NCBI GenBank assembly: GCA_039881145.1
Contig: JAYKKI010000016.1
Coordinates: 14,768,501-14,832,500 of the forward strand
DNA length: 64,000 nucleotides
From: Druceiella hillmani
Lineage: Eukaryota > Arthropoda > Insecta > Lepidoptera > Hepialidae
Direction of reading: 5' to 3'
In this document: one piece after another, positions 45,776 to 58,944 of the stretch
How positions within the stretch are numbered: the stretch's first letter is position 1
Layout: each line of letters begins with the position of its first letter
Notes under the pieces: generated by a model
The model's database searches: none
The model's input: only the letters and a program-made list of their open reading frames with translations
Told to the model about the DNA's origin: nothing
Position numbers and translations under genes: made by a program

Positions 45776-47389
45776 CAAATGTAAACACTGTAATCTAACC
45801 TCAGAATGAATCGTAAATTTATAATTAAATATCGATAAATATAAGGATATACAATCAATATAACTGGACAAGAGGACTAATTTGATATTAATATTATATA
45901 ACCATATGTACTCAAATGTTTTGTACATATTTTTTCGTAAAAATGATAAACTAATATGAATCTATGTTATGTATTTAGTTGATGTTGATGTATTTAGCAC
46001 CAGAAGAGATCAGATCAGGTCGAAAAAGAGCCAAACAATTGGTTACGCTACTGGCAACTTAATGAGTGGCTATCTCTGTCGCATACGTCCGATAATATGG
46101 CCAACGGCAATGATTCACTATTTAATTTATGTTTAATTAATAATTAGTTTTGTCCTTACCAAAGATCTCAGTTCCGAAAAATATTTAAATATAAGTTTAA
46201 TAAAAATATTAGAGAGAATACTAAAGGGTTTTATACACGGCCAATGGACTCAAAATATGTCTTTGAATGATTTTTATTTAAACATTAAAAAACGGAACAA
46301 AACTTTTATAATGCTTGATTTGTCTTACTTTAGAAACAAAAAATGCTTCTTTTTACATTATATAATCGTGTTATCTGAGTTTATTAACAACGCTGGAAAC
46401 TCTTGTCTTGCTGCTTGTATCTTAATTTTGGCAAAGGTGAATAGATCCGAAGAATTCAAGAAGATTTTTATGAATATACATATAATTAAGCTCGAGTTAA
46501 AAAGACACGAGTAAAACGGATCTGGTCGCTGGTTTATAAAACTTCTAACATAATTGTTTGTACTATCGAGTGTGCAGGCTATGGAACAATTTAAAGGTTT
46601 TGGCTACAATGAAAGTGGTTGATACGTTTTGACGTGTGTCAGTGAGTGTCAAAATCAACGATTTTTGAGGTTCATGTCCAATGAATCCAGACGCTCAAAA
46701 TTTTGGAATTATTTGAAACGTTATCTTCGTAATTAAAATATTAACTAATTATTGTTAAAATATTAACTCTTAACTATCATTTAAACGTAGAGGTACAACG
46801 GATAAAAAAGTGTCTCGACATTTTTCCTATATATATAGAGCACAGCGTATGCGACAGGTTTCGAGTAAACTGGTTTGCGCACTCATAAATTTACATACGT
46901 TATGAAATCACAGCAGCAAAAAGATGAAGTTTACGAGATTGAAATAAAATTGTATGTAATTTTATATAAACTAATTCTAGTAAACGCCAGTTATAGCCTG
47001 GTAGTCAGATGTTACATCGTTACATCGTTACATATTACATATTATAGTAAAGAAGAAAATTGTTAAAACATGCGTCAGGAGTAATTTTTTATTATTTCAT
47101 CGGATAAATTTGATAAGAAAGCGTGGCTGATTTCATGTTGATTAATTCTATGTTTAAAACATTAAGCTTTTCATGAAATCAAAACACAAAGAAACCTTCA
47201 AATTCTTTTCAATTATGTAACAACCGGCGCATCATATGTATGTCCCTGGTTGCTTTAAAACTGCACTTACTAAGAAATAAGTCCTTTTGTCTTTTCAGAA
47301 CAATTATTTTAGTTAGTTTTACGTATTATTTGTGTATCAGAAAAGCCTGTCTTTTAGCTTCACAGTGCCACATTTCAATGGTTTAAAAT
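45776..47389. other. Anonymous AT-rich DNA
   Basis: No supported gene. The 46257-46514 frame (85 codons) has no recognisable domain and a background-like composition. 47015-47050 has a short run of 'catcgttacat' repeats. Confidence 0.45.
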
Positions 47390-48969
47390 ACACAAATAAA
47401 TAAATTATGAATAATATAAACATCGTTACTAGAATCTGATGTTTTATAAAATATACTCTGCATTTAAATACCCTTTTAAAGTTTTCAGTAATAAATGAAA
47501 ACTGCTTACATATTTATGAAAGAATATATTGTGTTATAAAAATGTTTACACTGTATTTTTTTCACTGAAATTCCTATTCTTTACATCAAATTAAATCGTC
47601 ATTTATAGAAAGAATAAAAAGCATCGAAACAAAACCAAAGTTAACTTATATATTGAGTTTGCGTGCAAACCTCAAAAAATATTAAATTTAATTGAATCCT
47701 TATCATTATGCATTATATTATTCAATGGATAATCCAAGGATGATGACTGACTCCTATTTCCGTCGTATTCATCTAGTCGAGGTAGTTAAATTTTTTGCAA
47801 CCGAATCTTCTACTTATGTTAACGTTAAATTCTTGTTAAACGAAAATTAGTATTATCCACTAATAATTTTATTCGTGGGTTGTACTAATTTTTTTTATTT
47901 TACAACTTATTTATGAAGTTATCACTTCATTTTCACACGTTGCACACAAACTATATTATTTTATTGAAACATTAAAATGAAATTAATTTAGACATTTCGT
48001 TTGAATCGTAACGACTTTATAAACATTACATGCACTAAATAAATATAAAACTTTATCAAAATTTCATATATTTAGTGTATGAAATCTTCTCTTGTCTTGT
48101 TCCAATATGACAAAGTTTTATAATGAAAAGAGTCCCTTAGTAACGGCGGTAAATTTTGTGGCATTATATTTGTTTTGGATATGAAAAGAGGATCAGAGTG
48201 CAATTATACCAAGGAAAATGAGTGTGAGAATGACACTTTTCCTCAGCATCTAGTCGTTTAACATAGCTTAAAAAAATAATTTTTTTTAAAAGTAACTTTA
48301 AAAAAAATGTTGATAAGCGGGTGAATGGGTGGATTTAGGATGTAGCCGGATTATATAATGGTAGTTAGAGAAAAATCGTTATCAATTGAATTATTATTTG
48401 CGCATTTTCGGAAATAATATTAAAATAAGAGCCATTTAAAAATTTTATAAATCACAAGATAGAAAATTAATGACACAATTGTGGCCAAGTTAAGAAATAG
48501 GATTTTTGTAAAGTTTATAACTTCATATTCATCTCAACTTAATTATTTAAGTTGATAAAGGTTTGGAGTAATATACTTTAGAAGCAAAAAATGAAATTTA
48601 ATAATGTAAGTAACGTCTCTGGTTTGTCACAGAAACTTAAACTTTGGTTTAGTAGGAAAAAATCACCCGAATATATTTCTAACATTCCAAAATAGGTAAA
48701 TTCCAAAATACGCAAAAATTTTAGAAGGTAAAAATATAAAAATAGGCGTTTCCATTTTATAAATTGTGCAGAGTAACTACTTGAATAATACCAAAACTAT
48801 TATATGTAAAAACACTTCTAAAGATAATATTAAAATATCCACAACAATAATCTGCTGAATGAACGCCCCCATTTCCAAAATTCCTACAGCAAAAATGATG
48901 AAAAAACAGTCTGCTTAAAAGTAATGTAGATTGAGAAACTATAGTGAAAAATCTGAATCTTGTAGCTTT

Positions 48970-49130
48970 TGAGAAATTCACGATATTTTTGCATCTAGGA
49001 AAGACATATTAGGCAATATAATTACATCGTGAAAAGTATATTTTAATAAATATTCTACGTAATTAAATATATAGATCTAAGTTTGTAACAACCACGTGTT
49101 GTAAATTACGTATATTCGTACAAGAAGAGT
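48970..49130 (-). repeat. Dispersed repeat fragment
   Basis: 'gacatattaggcaatataattacatcgtgaaaa', 'ttaataaatattctacgtaatt' and 'gtttgtaacaaccacgtgttgtaaatta' follow the order of the 45607-45775 unit. A sister lies at 58705-58830 inside the paired duplication, so this unit predates the duplication. Confidence 0.6.
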
Positions 49131-49229
49131 TTTATGAAATATTTATGCTCTCTTACCGTTTACTATTGAAGGCTAATTAAGAAAATAAAATGTGTGAATA
49201 AATAATTATTGAAATTAATTCAAAAGTGA

Positions 49230-49304
49230 ATTGTCCAAAGTGTATGGTGTCAGATTTATGTAAGATATATTTTCATAAATCTGACACCATACACTTTGGC
49301 CAAT
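49230..49304. repeat. 31-bp-arm palindrome present only in one duplicate
   Basis: Arms 49230-49260 and 49274-49304 are reverse complements with one mismatch (26 consecutive perfect pairs inside) around a 13-base loop. The right arm and loop are shared with 60280-60320 in the paired duplicate, where the left arm is replaced by unrelated sequence. The left arm is therefore an inverted copy of the right arm, added in this copy, or lost at the edge of the insert in the other. Confidence 0.93.
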
Positions 49305-49699
49305 CTATTTCTTTACTTGGTATAATTGTTTCACTTTATATCAAAGTTTTACAAATAATACGAAGTGATTTATCAAAGTCTTTTAGTCTAGAAATTTACT
49401 TCAAGTAATTCACTAAATGACTTTTTTCGTAAATGTGTTATCGTGGATATATTAAAATTTTCATAAATAAATTGGATTTTATAAAATACGGCATCCAATT
49501 AAGAACCAGGGCTGCTACCAAGGATGTGGTTATAGTATCTATAAGTAATATACTTTTGTGTCCATATCTTTATTTTTTTGTATTAAAGCTTTTCTAACAA
49601 ATACACTGAAAGGTGTACAATATTTCTTTTTAATATTAGATTCGTTTTTATAATAGTATATAGAAACGAAACAAGTGGTTAAAAGTTTAATATTAGATA

Positions 49700-49732
49700 A
49701 TGAGAGAGGGAGAGTGAGAGAGAGAGAGAGAT
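49700..49732. repeat. GA-rich simple repeat
   Basis: gagagagggagagtgagagagagagagag. The paired duplicate has a shorter form at 60717-60740. Ordinary microsatellite length change since duplication. Confidence 0.9.
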
Positions 49733-49924
49733 TTTTATTTTATCCATCTGTACTTAATTCTTTTAGGTCTAAGAGAGAAAAATATTATATATAACATGCG
49801 CTTGCGACATAATAAGTTTCTCAATGACGCCAAAAATTGGCGGAAGGCAATATTCCTGTAATTTTTTGACAAAGCATTTTAAACATTTTAGACACATTTA
49901 CGATCAAAGTTTGCTTGGTAGCAA

Positions 49925-51215
49925 TGTCTTATTTTTCATAATTATAATTGATGAATGATTTACCACTACCTGAAATAGACGGGTTTATGTTTGACCATTT
50001 TTTTTAAAAAACGGCCAAACATAAATGATATTTAAACTGCATAAATGAGATGAGTAAAAATGCAAAAGTTAGTATGTAACCTATTAATTACACCTTAACT
50101 TTTATAGGGTATATATGATTTGCTTATTATACAGAACATTTGCTTGTTTGAAAGTGTGACTAATATCATAGGTACTTAAGTAAGATTGGTTGTATGTCAC
50201 AGATACTGAACCTTTTAATTTATATAAATAAATTGAAGGTGTTCGTTCTTGTTACGGTTTACTTACTTCGAGAATATGTAGCACATAATATCGAATAGTA
50301 TTTTGGACATTATTTTAAAGCAGCTAAAATTAAAAATGTTTTAAATGTACTGAGCTTTTTATAACATAATATCTTCATATTATTCATCAGGTGATTTAAT
50401 AACGTCCTTAAATTATCTATTTCAAATCAGGAAGAGACTGTTACGATGTCAGAGGCTATGTCCAAATAAAAATAAAAGAAAGTGTGTAGGTACACATTTT
50501 CTCTCTGCAGTTAAACGGAGAACCACTTTTTAACATTGTGTTTATACATTTATAATTATATCCTTGCAGTTTGGGATGTAATGGAATGGAGTAGGAGATT
50601 TTGAGTGAATTATGTGAAGATTACGCCGCTATGGAGGGTAGCTGTAAATATGCGGCAGAACTTCTAATGTGATTACGTTGTTGAAACGAGTAGCCGTCAA
50701 CGGCTTCTATTATGTGTTAGTATTAGTGTTTCGTACGATATACAAATTAGCTTGACAGATTGTGAGTTTTCTATACTCACTTAAAAGTATAATCACCTAA
50801 CGAAAAAGAACAATTATTTCAGATTTTTGGCTCAAAGTATTCTTCATTAAAAATAAAAAAGGGTCCTAAAATGATTTCGATGAACCTAACAGTTCTTGAG
50901 ATAGTTATATGCATCAAATAGTCATTGAAATATATTGAGAAATAAAGAAGAATGGATAAAAGTTATAAAAGATCCTGACTAGCTAGATTAGCTAACCCAT
51001 ATGGAACTCCAAGTTATTTGTATCATTATGAAGCTCACATTGACATAAGCATTGCTTACTATCAGGGAATAAATTCTAATTTTGTTAATGCACATTTCGC
51101 ATTAGTAAAAAATAATGCACGGGTGTATTTATCTCATTTTAAATTATATCAGTATAAGGGTTGTTTCTTCTAAATTTTTTATCGATATTAAGGGCATGTT
51201 TAATTTAATTGAATT
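49925..51215. other. Left-copy-specific 1.3-kb insert of the second duplication
   Basis: Absent between about 60905 and 60935 in the paired copy. It contains a short inverted phrase (gacgggtttatgtttgacc / ggccaaacataaatg, about 49979-50027) and a GC-richer patch (50600-50720) with no coding similarity. No terminal repeats or target duplication recognised, so deletion from the other copy is equally possible. Confidence 0.5.
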
Positions 51216-53500
51216 ATAGAGTCTTGTTTTGTTAAGAACAGAAATTGAAAGGGGTGGCTTATTTTTCAGTAGTGTATGTTTTCACATTGAAATCAATATA
51301 ACGGTGGAGACATAGAATTCCATAAAACATAATTAAAATATGATTACTTTACTGAAAATTATGCGGCACTACATCTTTTTCCACCATGAGTGAATTTGCA
51401 AAATACTGCAAGTGCTAGATATTTTTGGAGTTATTGCCAAGTTAACGCCTTTCTTCTCTTTCACTTACATGCGCTCCCACACACGCAGATGAATGCTATA
51501 TTTTACTTTACACCCATTTCAAACATCTTTAGCAGTAGAAGTGTGGAATTTTTTTTTCTCATACTCATCATTATTTTATACTTTTTAGTGCGTTTTTTAT
51601 TCGGCAGTTAATAGATATTTAAATTTTTAATTTCTATGGCCCTATTTTACCTAGAATGTACGAACTTATAATGAACTTAATACTACCAATATCTCATTGA
51701 TTGAAATCGGAACAGACGTTTACGGCGTGAACATAAACATGTTCATAAAACTATAAGCAAACATGCAGGTATACACACATACTTACAGATATATAAGTTT
51801 CATCCCATCTTTTGCCTTTATTGTAGTATTTTTCGTACTTAATTACCTCTCTATCTACCTTTTAATTTTGGTGGCTTCCATGTTTGTTTATATATTTATT
51901 TTTTGTATTTTACCGCATAAATATGCAAAGTTATTTTATTGAGCCCGCTGCCAAAGCACTTTGGATACAAGGTATATAACAACTGAGCCAATGTTTGTAA
52001 AGCAGTAAGAGATTTATATACCATTTACAAAATATGAAGGGAAAGCATCTGTCTACTATATAAACATAATATACTGTAAATTAGATTTATATGTATGTTA
52101 TTTCTCTCATATTAATATATTAGTACGTGACAAGTTGTTTTATTTCTGCAATAATTAAATCTGAGTTTAACAATGATACGTTACTGAAATAAATAAAGTA
52201 TAGTACAGTGTACTTAGCCTTAGTTTTGTACGGAGCCTGGTCTTCAGTTTTGTATTTGTGATTGTTTCGTCCTTAAGTTTTTTTGCTTTTTTTTGTTTCG
52301 TCTTTAAGCTTAATCACTAAAAGATTTGTTATGTTTTAAACATAAAAATGATACGTAACATTGCTGCTTTTCACTACTTAGCAGCATAATTATGCACGAA
52401 ACCATTCTAAAATAAGTTTCCTCAATTATTCGAAAACAGTATATTCATAGAACATGCAATTGTTTTTACAATTGTATTAAAGTTTTCTAGAAATTTCAGA
52501 AACTTTAGACATTCCAGAATAGTTCCTTATTTATTTTTGCAAATCCCTTGATTATTTAGCCCTGCTCCTTAAACGTTGAGAACTGGTAACACAGGAATAG
52601 AGACCTTTCTTTTACATCAATTTACATCCGTAGATGAAAATGTCATGTCGACCGAATTGGTATCATTTTGGTAACTTTTTATCTCTGATTTTATAAACAA
52701 ATAAAAAATATAACGAAAAATAAGTCATCTACCTATTGCAATTTCTACTTTTTTATTCATGTGACAGATCTTTAAGTCAAAAAGTCTTTAAGGGATGAAA
52801 TTTTAAATATAGGTATTACAAAGTTTTCATTTGATATTTGATATAACGATCAAAGGACGACTTGTGTAGATGGAATAAATATATTTTCAAGATTATTTAG
52901 TTAATTAGAGACAAGACTTTGGATCAAATTGATTGAGATAATCGATAAGAGTTGGCAATTACCTAAATGTTTTGTCTAAATGCCATTTACCATTCAAGTT
53001 GAAGAAATATAACGGCCAATTAATTTCGTGAACACTAACAAAGAGCTCGACCCACCCGTGTCGTGTTATCATGATTAAATATCTACCTACTTTGCTTCTA
53101 AACACCGCGCCTCTGTTATTAAACAAAAGTTTTAACAGTAACTACACGATTTCGAATTAATAATCAAATATTCAAAATACGACGCTTTGAAAATATATTT
53201 TCTTGACATTTCAGACGAGGTCACTTCAATAGTAACATCATTTGCCAACAATAGTTAATTTATCAAAGTCACCGTCCGGGAAAGCATAATCTGACTTTCA
53301 AGATTCGATTCCAAACATTAATTAAATCGTTCATTCATAAACTAGCAATTTTGTGACTTTATATTTTACCTATGTAAAAAAAAATTATGCCATAATAAAT
53401 CTATTTTGGATTAGCTTTATTGATAGTCTTAATCTATTTTGCAGTTTTGAATATTTACTTTCAGTTTTTAAACAAAATAATCGCGACATTGAATTGGAAA

Positions 53501-53689
53501 GAAATTTACAGTTAAGAGAAAATTTGTGAATATTTAACACTAACGTTTAATTTATTTTGCTATAATATATTAAAAAAAGTAATTATGCTAGATATTAGAT
53601 TTGATTTGCCTATTACTGTTTCTTATATAAATCAATTTGGGGATAATTAGGTGATTGATATGGGAAAGAGAGTAAAGCGGGTGATGTTT
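53501..53689. other. Anonymous AT-rich DNA
   Basis: Begins where the second duplication ends. Nothing recognised. Confidence 0.4.
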
Positions 53690-53950
53690 TAAAAAAACTT
53701 GTCAAGCATGAGTAGAAATTACACTGTAAGAGTTCCGTGGAAATATTTCTGGTTATGAAAATTTAAATAAAGTGGGATGTATAAAATATTACATCTTTAA
53801 CAGGCGTATAAATAAAGGGCACATTTCAATAATTATAAAATTTGGGATAATTAATACAATTATCCCGAATTTTATAATTATAAAAATTCGACTGGAAGAT
53901 TTCAGGAAAACCATAGGGTTTTCCTTAAATCTTCTAGTCAGATTTTATCA
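53690..53950. repeat. Dispersed-repeat end plus two adjacent foldback hairpins
   Basis: 'tgtcaagcatgagtagaaatta.. gagttccgtgg' (53700-53740) is a family 5' end. Then hairpin 1: arms 53829-53852 and 53858-53881, 24 bp, one mismatch, 5-base loop. Hairpin 2: arms 53890-53912 and 53917-53939, 23 bp, two mismatches, 4-base loop; weaker pairing extends outward from it. The two hairpins are 8 bp apart and unrelated in sequence. The open frame at 53772-53966 simply reads through them. Confidence 0.9.
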
Positions 53951-54376
53951 ACCCTATTTCTCTTAATTTTAAGCTAAATAGTTTCGAATAAAAGGCACTG
54001 CCCGTGTACTACATTTTTATATAATTTATAAAATATTTTTTTAAATTAATTTAAAATATTTAACCATGTTTTTTTATCGCCCCTTTAAATGTCGTATAAA
54101 TATATAAAAATAGTTGGTGACGAAAAATATGGGGGTTGTTAAGATGTATTACGCTGCCCACCTTCATGTTTCTGCGTTGCATGGTTTCTGAAAAAATGGA
54201 TTTGGAATTAGAAAAATGTAAATTATGTATTCATATAAATGTATGTATAATATTCATGCGAAAATGTTAAGGGAAAGGGACGGAATTAGTATATGTTTTT
54301 TTTCCTATTTCACATATCATATAAGATATTAATTCCAAATATCTCAAATTTCATATAGCGTATCTATATAAAATAT
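53951..54376. other. Anonymous AT-rich DNA
   Basis: No gene, tRNA or repeat end recognised between the paired hairpins and the AT palindrome. Confidence 0.4.
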
Positions 54377-54410
54377 ATATATTGCTATATATATATATAT
54401 AGCAATATAT
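54377..54410. repeat. Perfect 34-bp AT palindrome
   Basis: Arms 54377-54393 and 54394-54410. 'attgct' and 'agcaat' bracket a TA core. It sits 8 bp before another copy of the dispersed-repeat end motif at 54418. Confidence 0.9.
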
Positions 54411-54415
54411 TAAAA

Positions 54416-54460
54416 AACGGCTGAGTAAGAGTCGGACTCGTACACGAAGGATTCTATATA
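54416..54460 (+). repeat. Best-preserved dispersed-repeat end motif
   Basis: 'acggctgagtaagagtcggactcg' followed by 'tacacgaaggattc'. Its GAGTCGGACTC core is closer to the form I recall from other insect genomes (unverified) than the GAGTAGAACTC form elsewhere in this window. The core is an inverted repeat and could form a small stem-loop. Confidence 0.6.
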
Positions 54461-56049
54461 TCTATCAAATGATACTGAAATTATGAGTTTGTATTTCACA
54501 AAACATGTGATCAACATAGTTCATGACGAAATATAGACATTTTGGAATTGCGATCCATGAGCGATCATGATGAAGCTTCGCATGAAAATTATAAAATATT
54601 ATTCCATCAAAGTTTTAGTCAATTTTGGTATATTTGGTTCAATAGCTTTAAAAAGACGGCTGTTGAAATGTAAAAAAAAATTTAAAAAATTAAAAAGTAT
54701 AGAGTAAGTTGTATATGGCTGAAGAGAACTAAGATAATACCACTACTTTTTCTGAAATTTATCTCCGTCAAAAGGAAAAATTAAAATGTCATTGAACTTA
54801 TTTCAACTTATTCATCTACGATACTTAATGCATCGCCACGTAATGTCATTTCAATGTTATATTTAATATTTCACTTAGAAATGACACATTTCATTTTTAA
54901 TTTTGTTTTTTGAAGTAAGTTTTTTGTCTCGTAAAGATTTATTTCCGTATAAAACCATCCACTTAGGCTCTTGTGTTACTTATGTTTTGATAGTTATTGA
55001 ATGACAATAGGAGTGCTTTTATCGTGGCATATTGTTAAATGAATTAGGAATATTTTAACGACATATCGATAGTTCAAATAAAATTTGAGGAATAATTTTA
55101 ATGCCAGTGGCAACAAGTATTTTGTTATGGCTTTTTCTCGACACATCCCTGTCACCAACTTATTAAATATGTTTGGCATTGAGCTAATGATTATTACTTC
55201 AATATAAAAATTGCCTTTTTTACAGAAAACACATAAATACTTATAAAAACATCATTAGATATTTGGAATTTGTTTATTGTTTATCTTGATTTTTGATATT
55301 TTGATTGCAAGTATGGCCCAAGTTTATTTACTTGTTAAAAGGCTAAAATTTTTTTTATATATTTTCATGTTTAAAAATTTACAATTTAAAATATGTCAAA
55401 TAAATGGTACTCTAATTTATTTGAAGCCGAATAGGATAAAATACGCATGAAACACTCATATGAAGAAAGCCGTATCTATCCTCGTGTTTTTTGTGTTTGG
55501 TTATTTATATGCATTAGAATTAATAGCGTTTTACTTTTCTGCTAATAGTTTGAGAAAAGTTGCTCAAATACAATTTTTTATTTAAAGTTTCTTCTCAAAA
55601 TAGTGAAAATTTTAGAAATGATTTTTAGAAATTATTTCATTGTTAATAAAAAAATGTTAAGGAACACTTTTGCCATTTGATATTTTCTGATAACTTTTGC
55701 TCTTAAGAATGTAAACAAGTTATATACATGTATTGTATAAAGGGAGAAAACGTGTTAATAAACTGTAAATACGAAGATACGCGTACGAAATCGAGAAAAA
55801 GATTCAGAAACGAGATTGAAATTCTATTTAAAAAAATAATCATATCGGTTTTCACTGTAAATACGATGGAAAACTAATGAGGGTACATTTAAATTTGCTC
55901 TATAATTAAATAATTACGATAAACCACTATGTTTTAATTTTTTGTTGAAACTAATATAAAGTAAAAAAAAAATGAAAGGAATTATCAAAGGAAAATATTT
56001 ACTGTAGAATATGAACAATTTTCTTTCAAATATCATGCAATATCTAACT
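54461..56049. other. Anonymous AT-rich DNA
   Basis: No supported gene. Around 54490-54560 phrases such as 'tgatactgaaattatgag' may be interior of the dispersed repeat but are too worn to assign. Confidence 0.4.
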
Positions 56050-57260
56050 ATAAACATGACGTTATACACCAACCTTGCACACAAATCAGTAAGTTTATCA
56101 AAATTGCTAAAAAATTTACCTAAATCGATTATTTTGATCTGGCGAAATTTTAAAATTGGTGATTAAATTCATATGGATGAAATTGAAATTTGTCGGGACG
56201 GTTAATAATAAATTTAAATAAATTCTATCACCAACATAATTACACATAAGTACTTAAACGCTTGCGTAAGAATTAAGCACTTGAAAAAGCTTAAAATGGG
56301 AGTTCCCATGACGTTATAATAAATGTATATTCATTATAATTAATTAAAGCAATATTCCATATACGGCGCTACCCTCTTATACGTCCGTAAAAATCTTTAA
56401 AAGTTAAGTTGACTAATTAAATTTAGTACTGGAAAATGTTAAACGTGTTTTCTCCATTAAAAACCGCAATTTAGAAATTATGTTTCCGTAAATTAAGTTG
56501 GATCATTAAATTAATACATAAAACATATCCTTTAATTAGTCCTCGTAAATTAATGGAAATTGAGCAAATTTATAAATTGAGGCTTAGAAAAATCAGGTTT
56601 CCTTTATAAATCATATTCACTTACAGAATATTTCTTATTTGTGTAAGGCGAATTAATATAAAAGTTATACGAAAAAGCCTTCTGAGGAAGACTTGCAAAA
56701 AAAATTAAATGGATGAAACGACAAAGCCAATGTTTAAGTAAAAGTATCATAATATATTCAGATGTGTAAAAAAGCAATTGCAATACAGTATTATTACATG
56801 GATTTTTTACGTTATAAATGAATTAATAGTTAATTTTATTTAAACAAATAAAAATGTAAAAGTTAATAATTAAATACTATTCAAAAAGGAAAATTAAGAT
56901 TTACCGAACTTAAAAAAATTTACAAGGATTACGTACACGTTCGGGAAATTATACATTTTTAAGGCTACATATTATTTCTATTAACAGTTCTAGATAGATG
57001 TGATTTCATATAATAATAAATACACATTTCAAAATATAAAGTTATTTTTGCAATTGTTTTAAGACACTTTTATTGAGGTCTACTGAACTGTTTACAGACC
57101 CGAGTACATGCTCTAAGTTGGTTGACTATTACTCGAAAACTAGTAAATTTTACTTCGCTATGCTAATTTTCCTCTTAATTTCGTTTTATGTATTACTATT
57201 GTGAAAACTTACAGATTTTCTAAAAAAAAATCGATTTAACTTGTAAGGGTTTATGACATA
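56050..57260. repeat. Duplicated segment (pairs with 21700-23400)
   Basis: 56310-56520 matches 21935-22150 and 56900-57250 matches 22600-22985, including a truncated family end 'acaaggattacgtacacgttcgggaaatta' (56928). Here the 413-bp unit is single, so the tandem duplication at 22605 is specific to the other locus. It runs directly into the second large duplication at about 57270. Confidence 0.85.
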
Positions 57261-58704
57261 TATATAACATATAAATAAAATCGACAGCGTCAATAGAATT
57301 TCATGTTTTATAAAATATACTCCGCATTTAAACACCCATTTCAATTTTTCGGTAACAAAATGATAACGGTTTATAGATTTATGTAATAATATATTGTGTT
57401 AAAACAAATTTAACACTGTATTCTTTTTCTTTAGAATCCTTAGTCTTAAAATAAAATTAAACCGTCATTGATCGAAAGAATAAAGAGCATCGAAACAAAA
57501 CCTAAGTTAACCTATGTATTGAGTTTGCTTGCGAACGTCAAAAAACATTAAATTTAATTGAATCATTTGTCTTGTCGAGGTAGTTCAATTTTTTGCAACC
57601 GAATCTTTTACTTCTGTGAAAGCATTAAAGGGAAATTAATTAAGACACTTCATTTCAAAATGTACATTATAGGCACTAAATACATAAAACCATGTAAGAT
57701 TTGTCACATTTAGTGCATGAAATCTTCTGTTGTACAAAAAAGTCCTATATAAATCTACCATAGACAAAGTTTTGATAGTAAAAAAGTTTCCTAGTAATAG
57801 CCGTAAGTTTTGTAGCGTTCTGTTTGTTTTACATATTAAAAGAGGATCAAGTGCAATTAGACAAAGGAGAATAAGTGCTAAAAAGACAGTTTTCTTCAGC
57901 ACCTCGTGTCTATGTTGGACGATGAAAGTCAGCTTGATATAAAATATTAGAACCTTCAATAAATTTAGGTATGAAGCCAATTTTTTTAAAAGTATATTTA
58001 AAACAAAATGTTGACAAGCGGGTGAATGGGTGGTTGTCGGATGTTACCGGATTATTTAATGGTAGTGAAAGGAAAATCGTTATCAATTGAATTATAGTTT
58101 GCTCATTGTCAGAAAATGAGATGAAATAAGAGCCAATTTAAAAATTTTATAAATTAGAAGATAGAAAAATGATGATACGTCTGTGGGCTAGAAGTCAATA
58201 AATAAGATTTTAATAAAGTTTAAAAATTCATATTAGTTAGTATTTAATTATCTAAGTTGATCAAGTCTTAGAGTAACATACTTCAAAACTAATGAGGAAA
58301 TTTAATAATGTCTTGAGTCCCAGTTGTTTTTATCGAAACTTTTGTCATAAAAACTTGAAATTTGGTTTAGTAGTAAAACATCACCCAAATATTTTTCTAA
58401 CATTCCAAAATAGGTAAATTCCAAAATATGTAAAAATTTTAGAAGGGGAAAATACAAAACTAACTCAAAATACAAAAGTAAATACTTGAGTAATTCCAAA
58501 ACTATTTTTTTTAGTATTTTATATAAGAATACTTCTACAGATAATATTAAAATATTCACAAAAATGATCTGCTGATTAATCGCCCCATCTCCAAAATTCC
58601 TACAGTAAAAATTATGAAAAAACAGCGTACATAGAAGTAAACTAGATGGAGAAACTATCGTGAAAATTCTCAACCTTGTAGCTTTTGAGAAATTCACGAT
58701 GTTC

Positions 58705-58830
58705 TTTGCTTGGGGAAGACATATTAGGCAATATAATTACATCGTAAAACAATATATTTTAATAAATATTCTAAGTACATTTAAATGCTCATATAGGTCT
58801 AAGTTTGTACCAACCACGTGTCGTGAATTT
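58705..58830 (-). repeat. Dispersed repeat fragment
   Basis: 'gacatattaggcaatataattacatcgtaaaa', 'aataaatattctaagtacatttaaatgct' and 'gtttgtaccaaccacgtgtcgtgaattt'. Slightly better preserved than its sister at 48970-49130; it retains 'acatttaaatgct' as in the 45607 unit. Confidence 0.6.
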
Positions 58831-58944
58831 GGTATTTTCATACAAGAAGAGTTTTATGAAGTATTTAAGCTCTCTGATCGTGTACCATATGAAGGTTAAT
58901 TAAGTAAGAAAATAAAATATGTGAATAAATAAATATTGAAATTA

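Larger units (their letters stand above)
47390..53500. repeat. Left copy of the second large duplication (pairs with 57270-63290)
   Basis: 47420-49200 aligns with 57290-58930, 49265-49925 with 60283-60905, and 51220-53500 with 60935-63290, all in the same order and orientation about 10 kb apart. Similarity is highest after 51720: the stretches around 51960-52240 and 61720-61990 differ at only a few positions. 49925-51215 has no partner, so this copy has gained a segment or the other has lost one. No coding frame is conserved between the copies. Confidence 0.92.

Noticed and set aside
57636..57980. 114-codon minus-strand frame that looks membrane-like
   Set aside because: The paired region at about 47990-48260 has a 1-bp insertion and a stop early on, so the frame is not conserved. 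The hydrophobic look comes from T-rich codons.
58302..58697. 131-codon minus-strand open frame, the second longest in the window
   Set aside because: It lies in the second duplication. In the sister copy (48600-48981) the frame is broken by stops and length changes. The residues are Phe/Leu/Ile/Tyr-rich as expected for AT-rich noncoding DNA, and it overlaps a dispersed repeat.
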